The position numbers and the translations under genes were made by a program. The notes below the pieces were generated by a model. That model saw nothing but the letters and a program-made list of their open reading frames with translations, was not told the origin of the DNA and ran no database searches. A stretch of DNA of 64,000 bases, taken from NCBI GenBank assembly GCA_012976225.1, contig JAAVVG010000004.1, positions 496,001 through 560,000 on the forward strand, written 5' to 3'. Positions 21,187 to 31,988 of this stretch are shown in pieces. Source of the stretch: Golubevia sp. BC0850. Its lineage: Eukaryota > Basidiomycota > Exobasidiomycetes > Golubeviales > Golubeviaceae. Position 1 is the stretch's first letter. Every line of letters begins with the position of its first letter.

Positions 21187-23498
21187 GGTGGCTTCGAAAC
21201 TTCTGTCCTACCTTGAAATCTGGGGGAGAGAGAGTCAAATACCTGGTCTTTCAATTTCTCCTCCCTTCATTCGACCTCTCCTCCTTCTCAACTTCGCAAA
21301 ATAATCCTTGAGTCTCTGTGATCTAATTCTTTAGGAAACCTTCTTTTGTTCATTCTACATAGTAACCCCTGGTCCTCAGTCTCTGAATTTTGATGTCATC
21401 CTTCTCAAAGTTCTCGAATGCCTTGATGATCGGAATTTCGACAATGCTCCAAGGCTGATCGTCTTCGGCTGCCAGACCTCTGGAGAAAAGAAGAATAGTC
21501 ATTCGTAATGATCCCTCGTTGGGAGAAGAAGTGGAAGAAAACTGAAAACAGCATCTCGAACTCTCGTGGCTCTCGCTTTTCTCCAACAAAGAATTGAACT
21601 TGGTTCGATTTTCGAAAATGATAATGATCTGCAGATGGAAGGGACCAATCGAACCGAAAAAGCAGGGAGATCTTCTTTACTTGTCAGTTGTCGCTAACTT
21701 TATTCTTCTTTACCCTCTCGATTGGTACCGGAATTTAGATCGCTCTGCATGGTTGCTTGCTGCGGACCTTCTGGCTCCTTCACTCTGCAGCCGCTCGGAA
21801 CAACTTTTCTGCTGGAATCGGAATTCGGAGAACAAGGAGCTAGTGAAAGACGAAAAAGAGAGGATCAGCTTGGGGAACTTTGGAAGGACAGTCTCTTTCC
21901 CGTCCCAACGAGGCACACCTGGACTCGGCAAGCAGGGCTGCAGAGGGCATGGTGGTCACGGCGGCGTTGACAATCAACGATAAAACCACCATTGTTTCTT
22001 AGTTTGTGCATTGTTTCATTTGTTTGTTTGCGTGTCGGAGATGAAAATGTTAATCTACACGCCAACAACAAGGTGAGACAACAAATTCTCCGGCGAAGCC
22101 CTTCTTGTTACAGGCCTTTTAAACGATGCCCATGTGGGTCTATAGCGTCCGCAATAGTAGAAAGCCCTTGCAATTAGGAGGCTAAGTTCATAGATCGAGG
22201 ACTGACGACTCGTTTGCCCTTTCCACTGCGTCGGTTCTCGATCTGCGTGCTTTCAACACACCTTGAGGCACTTGGATGACTTGATGAGCTCGGAATTCTA
22301 CGAAAGAGATGTGTTGAAAAATGTAGATTATAATAAAATCCGAGATGAGTTCGACAAATTGAGAGTCTTGGAGAGCACAAGGATCTTGAAGAAGGCGAGG
22401 CACATCTTCCTTTCTCCCCTTTGGTCCGTAGCACAACTCGATATCGTGTGCCAGCTGGATTTCAAATGATTCGAGCTAACGACTATTAATATCGATTTTC
22501 TTTTTGGCTTGTCTTTGGGCGAGGCGAACTATTGTAGCCCGATCTCCAGAGTACTGTAAGAGGGTTTTCTATCTTTCTTCCTGTTCTGAATCCCTTTTCA
22601 CTCATTCTCTTCCTCCCTACCCTCTTTTCTCTTCTACTATTCTACTTGGATTACCTCTTTCTTTCAAGCAACTGCCATTTCATCGCATCAAAATCATTCC
22701 AGCTTTACCGAACGAGCTGCCAAAGTACTTTCAAAAGGTGGGGAATCGGAAACTGACTACGGAAGAAAGTACGACTTTTGACGACCAATCAGCTAGGTGA
22801 GTTGGCTTCGTAACTTAAGAGAATATCATCATTGTGGTCTAAGCATTCATTGGAATCGTCAGAAGCAAGAGATGCGAGGGAAGATCATCATTGGAGGTTC
22901 AGTTGAGTCTTGATAGGTTTCACTTCGCGGCACACAACTTGGACCCAAGTAAATGAGCTTGTCAAGTGACAAACGAGCTGCCAAGTGGACAGAGATTACT
23001 CTGTGTATTCAAGAGTACAATCAAACTCTTCTCGGCTGCTAAGAGAGCTCTGTATAGACCTGAGATGATCCTCAGGCGGCTTGCTGATAGGGCCAACTTT
23101 CCACTTTCATCCTTCCTGTCCACCGCACCTCTCTTTTTACTGACGTAGCTCTGTCTCGCGTCCACTCGATTAACGAACCTAGTGCTTCATCTGGTATGAA
23201 CCATTTTCATCAGCTTTAAACATCGCAGCAAGAGAAAAGTTCGAGGTCCTTGTGGTCTATCAATCGCAACTTCCTTCCACCTCACTCGTTTACTACCTTC
23301 CACCTCAAAGAATCAAGTCAGACTGATCTCCGCATCAACTGCGCGATCTCGTCAAATCCTCACCTTCAAATCTTCAAACAGTCACCTTCAAATCTCCGAA
23401 CGAGCTTCCTGCGCCTCTACAAGGTCGAGACGAAGTTTCGGTCCAAAAGGTCAGGTCCGGCTGCTTCCCTCTAGAGAGCTCGCTGTACTGATCACGGA
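21187..23498. other. 2.3-kb stretch without a resolved gene
   Basis: No family is recognised. A segment at 22263-22469 (plus) reads DDLMSSEFYERDVLKNVDYNKIRDEFDKLRVLESTRILKKARHI, which has protein-like composition. A nearby segment at 22672-22800 reads LPFHRIKIIPALPNELPKYFQKVGNRKL. They lie in different frames, and I could not connect them by convincing splice sites. They may be exons of a small gene or remains of one. A minus-strand frame at 21350-21589 is weaker. The last 300 bp are the leader and promoter of the gene at 23499. Confidence 0.35.
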
Positions 23499-26400
23499 AT
23501 GAGCAACGACTTCGGAAATCAATCCTATATACCCTCGAACTACCTCGATGACTACCAGGAAACGATCTCGGAGGACCAGCTCCACCACGGCCAAGGATCT
23601 TCCTCTCGACCATGGGCTGCTCTCAGACGAGGCAACTCCAGAGCCAGCTTCCAAGAAAGGACTTCTCTCCCTAACGATTTACAATTCTCTATGCCAAAGC
23701 ATAGATCGTTTGGAGGTTTGGAGACTATCCGAGCAGGTGCCGTCCCCGAAGCCCAGTCGACACCGGCTTGGCCATCCTCCGCTTCTCCTTCAAACCATTC
23801 AAGAGACCCTTCTTCACCAATCGCAACACGATACCAGACACTCTCCGCTCGATCTTCTCAGGGTCAATCATTCTCGCAAGGCGAGGATTCGTCATCTCAA
23901 CCTTTCACAGACTCTCTCTACGAGAATCTGACCGCCATGCTCACGCCGGGCTGGGAGGTGAGTCCTTCTCTGTTTGGTTTCTTGCTCCCTTCACAAATTC
24001 TCACCTCGCTTCTTCCGTCTCTTTCCCAAACTCAACCGAACTCAAATACTAGGGTTCCTTGGCCTCAGGTTCTAACACTGATATCGACTTCGATCATCAT
24101 CTATCTCGATCTTCTCAGCGCACTCCGCCGCCAACCACAGGAAGTTCCTCAGATCTCATCTCACCATCAAGAGTGATTCGAAATCCAAGGGATCTCATAT
24201 CACCACGACGAGCTTCGATTCACGACCCATACTCCAGCTCCACGTTCTCGAAGCTGGATTTCCGAGATGAGATTCAAGACGGAGGAAGCTTGGAGCAAGG
24301 CAGCAATCAGCCTCTGGACGCTTTCAACGATTCTGCGATGAGCTCTTCTTGGGCAGGTCCTACCTATCCAACTTCATCAGGAATGGCCGATCACTGGGGA
24401 AGCTTTCGAGATCGTTCCTTCAGCACCACGAACAGCGAGGTAGACATGGACTGGGACGCCGACCTCTCTATGGAGGACAACCGGAGCCCCTCTCCTGCTG
24501 TTTCAATGTCGCCTAGCTCTATCAGTGGCGTCTTGATACCAGGTAGCTCGCAGGCAGATTTCATGCAATCCCTCTCTCCGACGGACATGCTCCCAGCCTC
24601 TTCGAGGTTGCATCGACTCCCAGAAGAAAATAGCGGATCTGTTACAGGAAGTTCTTCTCAAGGTCACAGTGGTTCTTATCGATCTCCGTCGTCCCTCAGC
24701 CTTCGTAGTAATCGTGGAATCGGAGGAGGTTCGGGCCCAGGATCCAGTCGTCCCCTCTCCCCAAGCCAGCAACTACAGATGTCAACCTCTTCGCTAGACT
24801 CTCCTTCTTTCAGGAGAAGAGGAGCTGTTTCTCCAACAGCAACGGCTCCTCCCTCGAACATTGGTCAAAGGAGGCGAACTGGTGCTAGAAGTAGCGGTGC
24901 TCTTCGCTCTGGTCCAGGTCCAATTCGACCAACGACGGCTTCAAGCTCCTCGGTATCTTCAGGTCCTCCTTCTGCCTCTTCTCGTACTCGTGCGGGAACG
25001 GTCTCTAACATCTACATGAACTCCGCTTCCAGCACGGGCTTCTCAATGTCTCCTCACACGCAAGACACCAGAACCTCTAGTCTAGACGGAGCCAACAACT
25101 TCAATCGAACACTTCAGCGGATTGAGAGGCCTTCTTCAAGAGCCAGCCTGGGAGATGGTCGTCAGTTCATCGAGAGAGAGAGACCTAGGAGTCAGGTGCA
25201 GCCTTACACTTTGCTTCCTGGAGAAGGAGGTCTATCCGCTTCTTTATCTTCAGAACTTGCGAGTCTGGGACTTGACCCTTCGCAGCTGAGAGACGAAGAC
25301 ATAGATCTTTCCGATCTCATAGCCAACGCGTCTCGAGCTGGATCTTCTGCGATGATTACCGGAGGTTCGAGCGGGAGTGGAAGTGGTGGTCAGCAACGTG
25401 CTGCAGGCGACAGCAGTTTTGGATGGGACGACAACAGCTTCAACTCAACTTCCAACACCTCCTCTCAAGGCATGACGGCTCAAGACGATTCGCTGCTCTC
25501 TAGCGGGATGGGAAGTCGCTCATTCGGCCCTATGGGAAGAGATACGCCTCTCTCGTCTCCTGCTTCGAGTCCTTTCAATTCGAGGGAGACTTCTTTTGCT
25601 TCGATGCACCCTCTGGGCAAAAGTGGCCTGGACTCTGGACCAGTCTCGGACTTTGGAGAGCTCGAGGAATCTATGCTCGAGTCATCCAACGATCGATCCA
25701 GCACTTGGCCAAGAGTCAGAAGTCCTGGCTCTCATCAAGGCGGTCTGCAAGCTCCTCCAATGCATCAGACACGATCTTCCAACGCCGTCCAGATGCTCGG
25801 TCCCTCTTCATCCAAACGAAATCAGCAAGAATCGCAGCAACGCTTAGCTGATGCCGTTGCGTCCGTCACAGGGAATTACAAGCAAGAAAGGCGAGGTTCA
25901 GGCTCATTTGGAGGTCATCAACGAGGAAACTCTTCAGCTTCTCCGGCAGTCGAACCCAGGAATTCTGCAAGTGACTCTGGTTCTTCTCGATGGTCCATGA
26001 TCGACGCAAGCTCTGCCGCCTCAGCTGCAGCACAAAGAGGTAGCAGCATCAGGAATAGTTTAGGAAGAGGCTCGGAGAAAAGGATGGCTTCTACCTCGAA
26101 AGACTTGAGAATGAATGCTTCTTCTTCTTCTGAGGTCTACCGCTCTCCAGTTCACGAAGTATTAGCCTCCCCAAACGCTGCCGAACTCGTAGAGGAAGCA
26201 GCCAGAAGAGAGAGGAACTCCCGAGTCAAGTACAGCGAAGTTTCGGCTGCTCTGGAGACTCTTCGCCTTTTCCTTCGACAGAGGGAGCACAACCTTCAAC
26301 AGAATCCTGATCTAGGTCCTCCTTCTACTACTTCAACTCTTCGCTCCGCCCCTTCCACCAGTGAGATCTCTGTTGCCTCTACCAGTGCCAGCGTCGCCAG

Positions 26401-26698
26401 CTCATCTTCAAGAACTCAGCCAGCTAGAACTCTTCGACATCCTCCCCGTGGACCTTTACCTCCAAGAGGCTCGATTTCCTCTTCATCATCTTCTTCCCAC
26501 ACTCAAGTTGGTGCGAACGTCTCATCTAGCGAGCTCTCTTTCCCTTCACGAAACGCTTCAAGCCCGAACCATCTCTCGGTGGTGTCGGATCTCTCAGAGA
26601 GAGTAACACGTTTACGACAAAGATCAGCTCAATTCAGTCAACAAAATCTGAGGGAAGCTTACAGAACCTCTTCCGATCAAGATCGCCCTAATATTTAG
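23499..26698 (+). CDS. Ser-rich low-complexity protein, 1034 residues, function unknown
   Basis: Two exons (23499-23957 and 24053-26698) join in phase 0 at a GTGAGT donor. The protein is dominated by Ser, with Arg, Pro and Gly, and is probably disordered. It contains many SP and RxxS sites that look like kinase targets. The only segment with regular secondary-structure potential is near the C-terminus: AELVEEAARRERNSRVKYSEV followed by SAALETLRLFLRQREHNLQQ, a predicted amphipathic or coiled helix. A second short helix, SDLSERVTRLRQRSAQFSQ, is near the end. No catalytic domain is seen. Such proteins in basidiomycetes are often regulatory scaffolds, but I do not assign a role. The long uninterrupted second exon makes the gene itself certain. 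Confidence 0.8.
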
Positions 26699-27410
26699 CG
26701 TCAAATCTCAAATCTTCGTCTCAAAAGCCAACGCCTTCAGAGCAAGTTCAAAATCAATAGTGATACCCTTCAAAAGTAGTAACTCTCTTATGTCCCCTCA
26801 AACTAACACCTTACTAGCCTGCCTAATCATTCAGAAGCGCCTGCTTTATCGTCCTTAATGGTCTCTTTTTCAAATCATGTCGAATCTTTTCCTTCAACAA
26901 ACGGAATCCAACTTGAGACAGATTCTCAAGTCAGCTCAACTCAAAATCTTTCCCGTCAAGTTGCGTTTGTTCTCTCTCCATATCGTTTCGCAGCCCTTTT
27001 TATGACTAACTTTCGCCTTCTGCTCTTTGTCCCTTTTCTTTTCTCTTGCCCAACACTTTCATTTTTAGTTCCAATACTCGTCTCTTTGATAATCTCACTT
27101 CAACTTGTTCCCTTTCCCATCAACACTCAAAACACGCTCTTAAGACTTCTCTCTCATTCACATTTTCTATATATATATCGCTCTTAATCTCTCATTCCAA
27201 CAAAAGGAGATCTTCAATTAAATAGAGCTCAAATCTAACTAGTCCAAAAAAGAATCTCCTGTTCTCTCTCTCCTTCCTTTTCTGTCGTTCCCATCTTTCT
27301 CTTTTCTCTTGACATCGGCACATATATAATTTCACAATTCAATAGCATAGTTTCCTTGAAATAAATCGATTCGACCTGTATGGTACAAAAAAATTGCGAG
27401 GCTCTAAATT
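26699..27410. other. Convergent spacer, Ser-rich gene and cyclophilin
   Basis: Pyrimidine-rich 3' flank with a short TA run near 27170. A short frame at 26858-27187 has the hydrophobic composition of translated CT-rich DNA, not of a protein. Confidence 0.55.
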
Positions 27411-28662
27411 CTACTCAGAAAGAGCCTGGGCTTGAATAATCTTGACGTCTTCCTTCGGCCTATCCTGAGCGTCGGTAGAGACTAACCCTAATCTCTGAAC
27501 AACTTTGATCCCCTCTTTGACTCGTCCGAAGATTGTGTGCTTTCGATCTAAGAACGGAGTAGGAGCAAGAGTCATGAACTGAACGAGAATCAGAAAAGGG
27601 AGAAACGAGAGCGAAGATACGAAGACAGGTTCAAGACGAGAGGAGTCAGCTTCCGAATAGATCAAAAAGGCATCCCTTCAGTGCGAAGACGAGGCACAGA
27701 TATCCGGAATGGGGACATGTAGTTGAGGGCAACTCACGAATTGACTTCCATTTGTGTTAGGTCCGGCGTTGGCCATGGCAAGAATTCCGGCCCCTGTGAA
27801 TCGAAGTTCGGAAGAGATCTCGTCGGCGAACTTAAAGAGGTAATGAGGAAGGATGAGCAGGACATCAGCGTTCGAAACCTCTAGTCAAGGAAAGAAAGGT
27901 TAAAAGAAGCTCACCTTCTCTCCATAAATCGAGGATCCTCCCCTTCCGGTACCTGTCGGATCTCCACCTTGAATCATGAAGTCAGGAATTCTGAAGAAGA
28001 AGGAAGGTTGAGGGAGAGTGGATGAGAAGAGGCCGGTCAGAGCTTGTCGAGAAGACGAAGTTCAAGCCTCCTTCCTCTATGTATCGACAGGATATGCTGC
28101 CTTTAGTCTGAATGTACGCACATTCTTGTTAAGAGATTGGAGATTAAATGGACAGAGAAAGAAGAGATGGGAGAAGTGGAAGATCAAGTCAGTCTCAAAA
28201 GCATTGACTGGCTCAGGGTCTCGAATGGGCAGTATCGTCTCACCTATGAAACACCTATAGAATGGTGACAGTCGCACAACCAAGCACGCCGAAGGTGGGG
28301 AGCCGTTGATTGGAAGAGAGGGAGAGGATAAGCTTTCAAGTCCTCCTGTTGGAGATGTCTGTCTCTCCTTGCCTTTCTTCGCTGCTATTGAGCTCTCTTC
28401 CTCCTCCACTGTGTATCTTAACTAGCTTCTAATTCACTGAATCGACCCATCCTGCCTTCGAGGTCAAGTACTCATCTTAGGGTGAGGTCCCTGAAGTCCT
28501 CGATCGCCATCTTGCATCTTCCACACTCACCTGTCCATCGTAATAACCCTTTTTGGCCAACTGATAGAAGTTCTCGCACGTTTTCGGAGCGTGTGACCAA
28601 TACAGCTCCAAGGTGATAGCTCCAAGAGAGGTCTGTAGAAGAACTGATCCTTTATTCGACAT
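27411..28662 (-). CDS. Cyclophilin, PPIL1-type spliceosomal peptidyl-prolyl isomerase
   Basis: The minus-strand start at 28662 gives [20 protein letters not shown], then [21 protein letters not shown] (exon 1, 28662-28531). An 11-nt microexon (28254-28244, VFHR) follows. Exon 3 (about 27990-27915) reads [20 protein letters not shown]. The next exon reads [21 protein letters not shown] and [10 protein letters not shown]. The last exon reads [20 protein letters not shown] to the stop at 27411. The catalytic FHR...F-M-Q core and the GSQFF and HTIFGRV motifs are present. The compact form without extra domains and the sequence fit PPIL1 of the activated spliceosome. Only 68 bp separate its start from divergent CDC26. 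Confidence 0.85.
28244..28254 (-). other. 11-nt microexon of the cyclophilin gene
   Basis: The bases GTGTTTCATAG are flanked by CTATAG upstream and GTGAGA downstream on the minus strand. They supply Val-Phe-His and two bases of the Arg codon, which is completed by the first base of the next exon (AG|A). The catalytic FHR of the cyclophilin fold comes from this exon, so it must be included for activity. Confidence 0.65.
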
Positions 28663-28730
28663 ATTTGCTGATGGTCTTTGACGGAGGAAGTCAAGGCTAA
28701 CTTCCTTCCTCCCGAACACATCATACCACC
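28663..28730. promoter_or_regulatory. 68-bp divergent promoter cyclophilin/CDC26
   Basis: The two start codons are separated by only 68 bp, the shortest divergent spacer in the window. Transcription starts probably overlap or lie inside this spacer. Confidence 0.55.
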
Positions 28731-28991
28731 ATGTTCCGTCGACCTCCAACGCCTTTAATCCTTCAAAAAGATGACGTAGAAGAACTCAAAGCAGAAAGAG
28801 AGAAGCTCAGAGAGTCCAGGGAAGCAGAAGGCAAACAAGCAAAGACTACGACTTCGCCCCAAGATCAAGTTGCTGCTTCTGCGTCTGCTTCCGGTTCTGG
28901 TTCGAATCCTAACCAACCAGTACAACATCAAGCTGATGTGAATCAATTACAGAGGAATGCCATGACCAGAGATCAAAGATTGGGTCTTTGA
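28731..28991 (+). CDS. CDC26: Anaphase-promoting complex subunit CDC26/APC12
   Basis: A single exon encodes 86 residues. The N-terminus MFRRPPTPLILQKDDVEEL matches the Cdc26 signature (M-x-R-R-x-P-T-x-L-x-L-x-x-D-D-[VI]), the peptide that inserts into the TPR superhelix of Apc6/Cdc16. A charged helix (EELKAEREKLRESREAEGK) and a Gln/Ser-rich linker follow. The end, MTRDQRLGL, resembles the ...R-E-Q-R-[IL]-G C-terminal patch of animal CDC26. Cdc26 stabilises Apc6 in the APC/C ubiquitin ligase. Divergent from the cyclophilin gene. Confidence 0.8.
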   Translation: MFRRPPTPLILQKDDVEELKAEREKLRESREAEGKQAKTTTSPQDQVAASASASGSGSNPNQPVQHQADVNQLQRNAMTRDQRLGL

Positions 28992-29977
28992 GCTGCGATC
29001 TACCTTTCGGAGGGAGGGGAGAGAAGCATGAAGATGGAAGACAGAAATGAAAGGTGAGTTGCTACCGAGTCTTACTCCTTCATAGACTTGTAATGTATTC
29101 AAAGGAGGCAAACGGTCGACGTTTAAGTCTTCTAGTGTCCAAGAGGGAAGGCTCACGGCTCAAGGGAGCAAGGGACACTCCCTTTCTCTCTCCTCCCCCC
29201 CCCCTTCTCATACCCTTTCATTTGCTGATAGAAGTTTTGAACTCTAGCTCTTTTCTTATCAAGTAGCACGAACGTTATGCTAGCCCAGGAGCAAATTCGA
29301 TCGCAAGACCTAAAGGACGATTTTCAGGACTCAACTATCTTCACAAACCAAGTTAACTTCCATTATCATGATGTGATCTCATTCTGGTCTCCCTCAAGTC
29401 TCTATCAATCTTTCTCTTTTACTTGATAGCCAATTGAAGGAGGGGATTGCAAGTCAGCTTTTCTGTATTGGAGATTTAAGGTGATTAATTTATACACCTG
29501 CTACTCTACTCTACTATCTCCTATAATGTTTGACTACATTAATTAGAGGGTACGAGCAAATTCTTCAGCATGCTATCTCTATGAGCAGGGACTACCAGAG
29601 ATATTCTCATTCGAGCTCGTGCTCCGCATCCCGTTTTCAGCTTTTAGAACCACTCAAGATAAAAAAGCTCATCTTTGTAACTTTAGTATCTCCACCCAGC
29701 AAATCAAACAGACTCTTTGCATTGTTTTAGGTTCATTCCATACAGTCCTCATCAAATCTAATGTGCTCAATGGGTCTCCAAATTCTTCTAGACCTTCCTC
29801 TTTGAGCGCGTGGCAATCCTCTTTCGTACCAGAATTTGACCGAGATTTTGTTTTCAGAAGTTTTCTTCTCCTCGATGTAACTCTTTGTTCCATCGCTTTG
29901 AGCAGAAGTGCGATTGGAGAAAAGATTGAGCGAGATCTAAAAGTACAAGAGAAAAAGACATTTGCTCACTGTTTTTA
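28992..29977. other. Convergent spacer CDC26/Pelota
   Basis: Nearly 1 kb without a supported gene. It contains a C-rich run near 29195 and AT-rich sequence near 29480-29550. A plus-strand frame from 29619 runs into and overlaps the end of the Pelota gene on the other strand, and I regard it as a shadow. Confidence 0.5.
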
Positions 29978-31848
29978 TCAGCTTCTATTCGGATTTCCCT
30001 TCAACATTCTATCATTCCCTTTCTTCCTATCATCTTCTTCTTTCCGCCTTTTCCTTTCTTTTTCCTCTTCCTTTTCTTCCTCTTCTGCCATCTCTACATC
30101 CAAAGGATAAGTCAAGATTGCAGCTATTCCAGTCAAATTGTTCAACTGCCTTCCACTTTCGTGCATGGAACTGAAAATCGCGACTTCTCCATTTAATTTG
30201 CGAACGTCTTCCACTAGATCCACGAACTTCTTTCGTCGATTCGGATCTGAAGATCTGAACAAACCATCTGAGATCAAGAGAGTCCCAATAGCTCCTCGAG
30301 AAGAAGCTAGGAAGACGTGGGTTTCTCCATACCAAGCTCTTTGTTCGTCTGTTGATAACATTCGGTTGAATTTGGTAAGTAGTAGACCTTCTCGAGCGAA
30401 CTTGGTGTCCTTCAGTTGAGAGGAGACCTGCAAAAAGAAAGAATGGAGAGAGGAAGTCAGACGCACACATCATAATTTTTGAATCAAGACCATTTTTCTC
30501 ATCATCGATTCTTTCGAAAATCCCTTCCTCTAAGCTCACCTCCGGACTCCTCAAAACTTCCATCAAACTATGCAAATGACTACTGCTACAATGAATCCTC
30601 AAGAACTTTCTCAATTGCTCATTTCCAATCAAGAGCTTTTCATTCCTCTTGATTCCTTCTTCCTGTAGAAATTGAAACACTCCATCCTTCGTAAATCCAG
30701 GAGACGCTAGAATGATGACTCGTAAAGCTGGGAGTTGAAGTAATTTGAGCACTGCGACGTAGATTTGAGAATGGAATTTGGAAAGAGCTTTCTGAGATGA
30801 AGAAGGTGGGATTCCTTTGTGTTTTCTTGGAATTGGAACTTCTATGCGTTGTCGAATGATTGTCATGTGTGAAGTTAAGAGAGTCACTATTGCTGTGCCT
30901 GGTGGATTTGTGATTCAAGATTGGAAAACGGAGAGCAAGAGAGTTAGATGACTTTCTCATGAGAAGGCTGAAGCGCCTTGTGACAGGCCTGCGCTATGAC
31001 AGGCCTACGCTAGTCTTGAGAAAAATTCTCCAAAGGGAATTGATCGGCTAAGACCTTAGTAGTAGAAAGCTGGAATAGGAAAATTTGAGCGATTTCTAAT
31101 CTCATCTCCCTCATTGGTCACTGAGTGTCCTCCTCGAATGAATCTGCATTCTTCTCTTCTTCTGTCAAAGCTCTCTTGTACCGGTTCTCTGCATATATCA
31201 ATCACTCCTGACTCACCTTCACCCAAAACGACAGCTCCAACTTCAGCGCTATTCCCAGCATCCGAGCTTTCCTCCAACCTCTCCAAATGAATCCTGTCCC
31301 AACCTCCTTCTTTCTCTATCGTGATAGTCCTATGTCTTTCCACGTCCAAAGTATGAAAAGCTCCCATCTTGACATGATTATTCTCTTCAACGACTCTACC
31401 TGAAAGGTGAAGAGTTGCACCTCCACCATCAGCAGAAGCCATTGCCATTGGATTAGAGATGCCACTCTCAGGTCCAGCCGAGTCAACTTGAGATTGAGCC
31501 TGTTCAGAAGATGGATCAGGTGGTGCAGAAGAAGAAGAAGCATCGAAATTTGATTTTGTGACTTGAATGGTTAAATGAAGTTTAACTCTTTGAGAAGCAA
31601 CTGAACCGGTTGAAGATTCTGATTGAACTCTTCTAACTGCAGAAGATCTAACAACATCTCCTGGTTGAATGAGATTGTATAAATGATACATGTCTTCACT
31701 GAGAAAATATGAAGATTATAGAGTCAGCAGTGTGTCAGCTTGTCAAGCGAGGTCTCTCCTCTATTCTCTTCTCTACTCACTCATGCTCTGGAGTGACTAC
31801 TACTCTTCCAATTCCATCTTTATCCAAATGCTTAGAGTTAACCTTCAT
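29978..31848 (-). CDS. DOM34: Pelota/DOM34, mRNA surveillance and ribosome rescue factor
   Basis: Exon 1 (31848-31781) reads [20 protein letters not shown]. Exon 2, from about 31698, reads [21 protein letters not shown] and later [21 protein letters not shown], the Sm-like N-terminal domain of Pelota. After an intron come [58 protein letters not shown] and [18 protein letters not shown]. After a further intron come [21 protein letters not shown] and [21 protein letters not shown], the eL30-like third domain. The C-terminal tail is highly charged and Glu/Lys-rich. With Hbs1, Dom34 splits stalled ribosomes for no-go and non-stop decay. Divergent from the Cid1-type gene. Confidence 0.9.
30982..31013. 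repeat. 16-bp tandem duplication in a Pelota intron
   Basis: GACAGGCCTGCGCTAT is followed at once by GACAGGCCTACGCTAG, two copies differing at two positions. They lie in the intron between the second and third coding parts. Confidence 0.8.
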
Positions 31849-31988
31849 TTTGAACCTATTCTTTCCTCAATTCTGCGCCTTTTAAATCGATTGGCGGTCT
31901 GTGTAGTGTGTGGAGACAAAAGAGAAGGAGGCGCAGATCTTGGTTGCCTCCAAACCATCGCCAATCCTTATCGTCAAATCATCAAGTC
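31849..31988. promoter_or_regulatory. Divergent promoter Pelota/Cid1-type enzyme
   Basis: A 140-bp spacer lies between the two start codons and contains no other feature I can support. Two RNA-surveillance-related genes share it. Confidence 0.55.

Noticed and set aside
29619-30110. 163-codon plus-strand frame overlapping the end of Pelota
   Set aside because: Its composition (Phe/Ser/Leu) is that of translated pyrimidine-rich DNA, and much of it is antisense to the Glu/Lys-rich Pelota tail.
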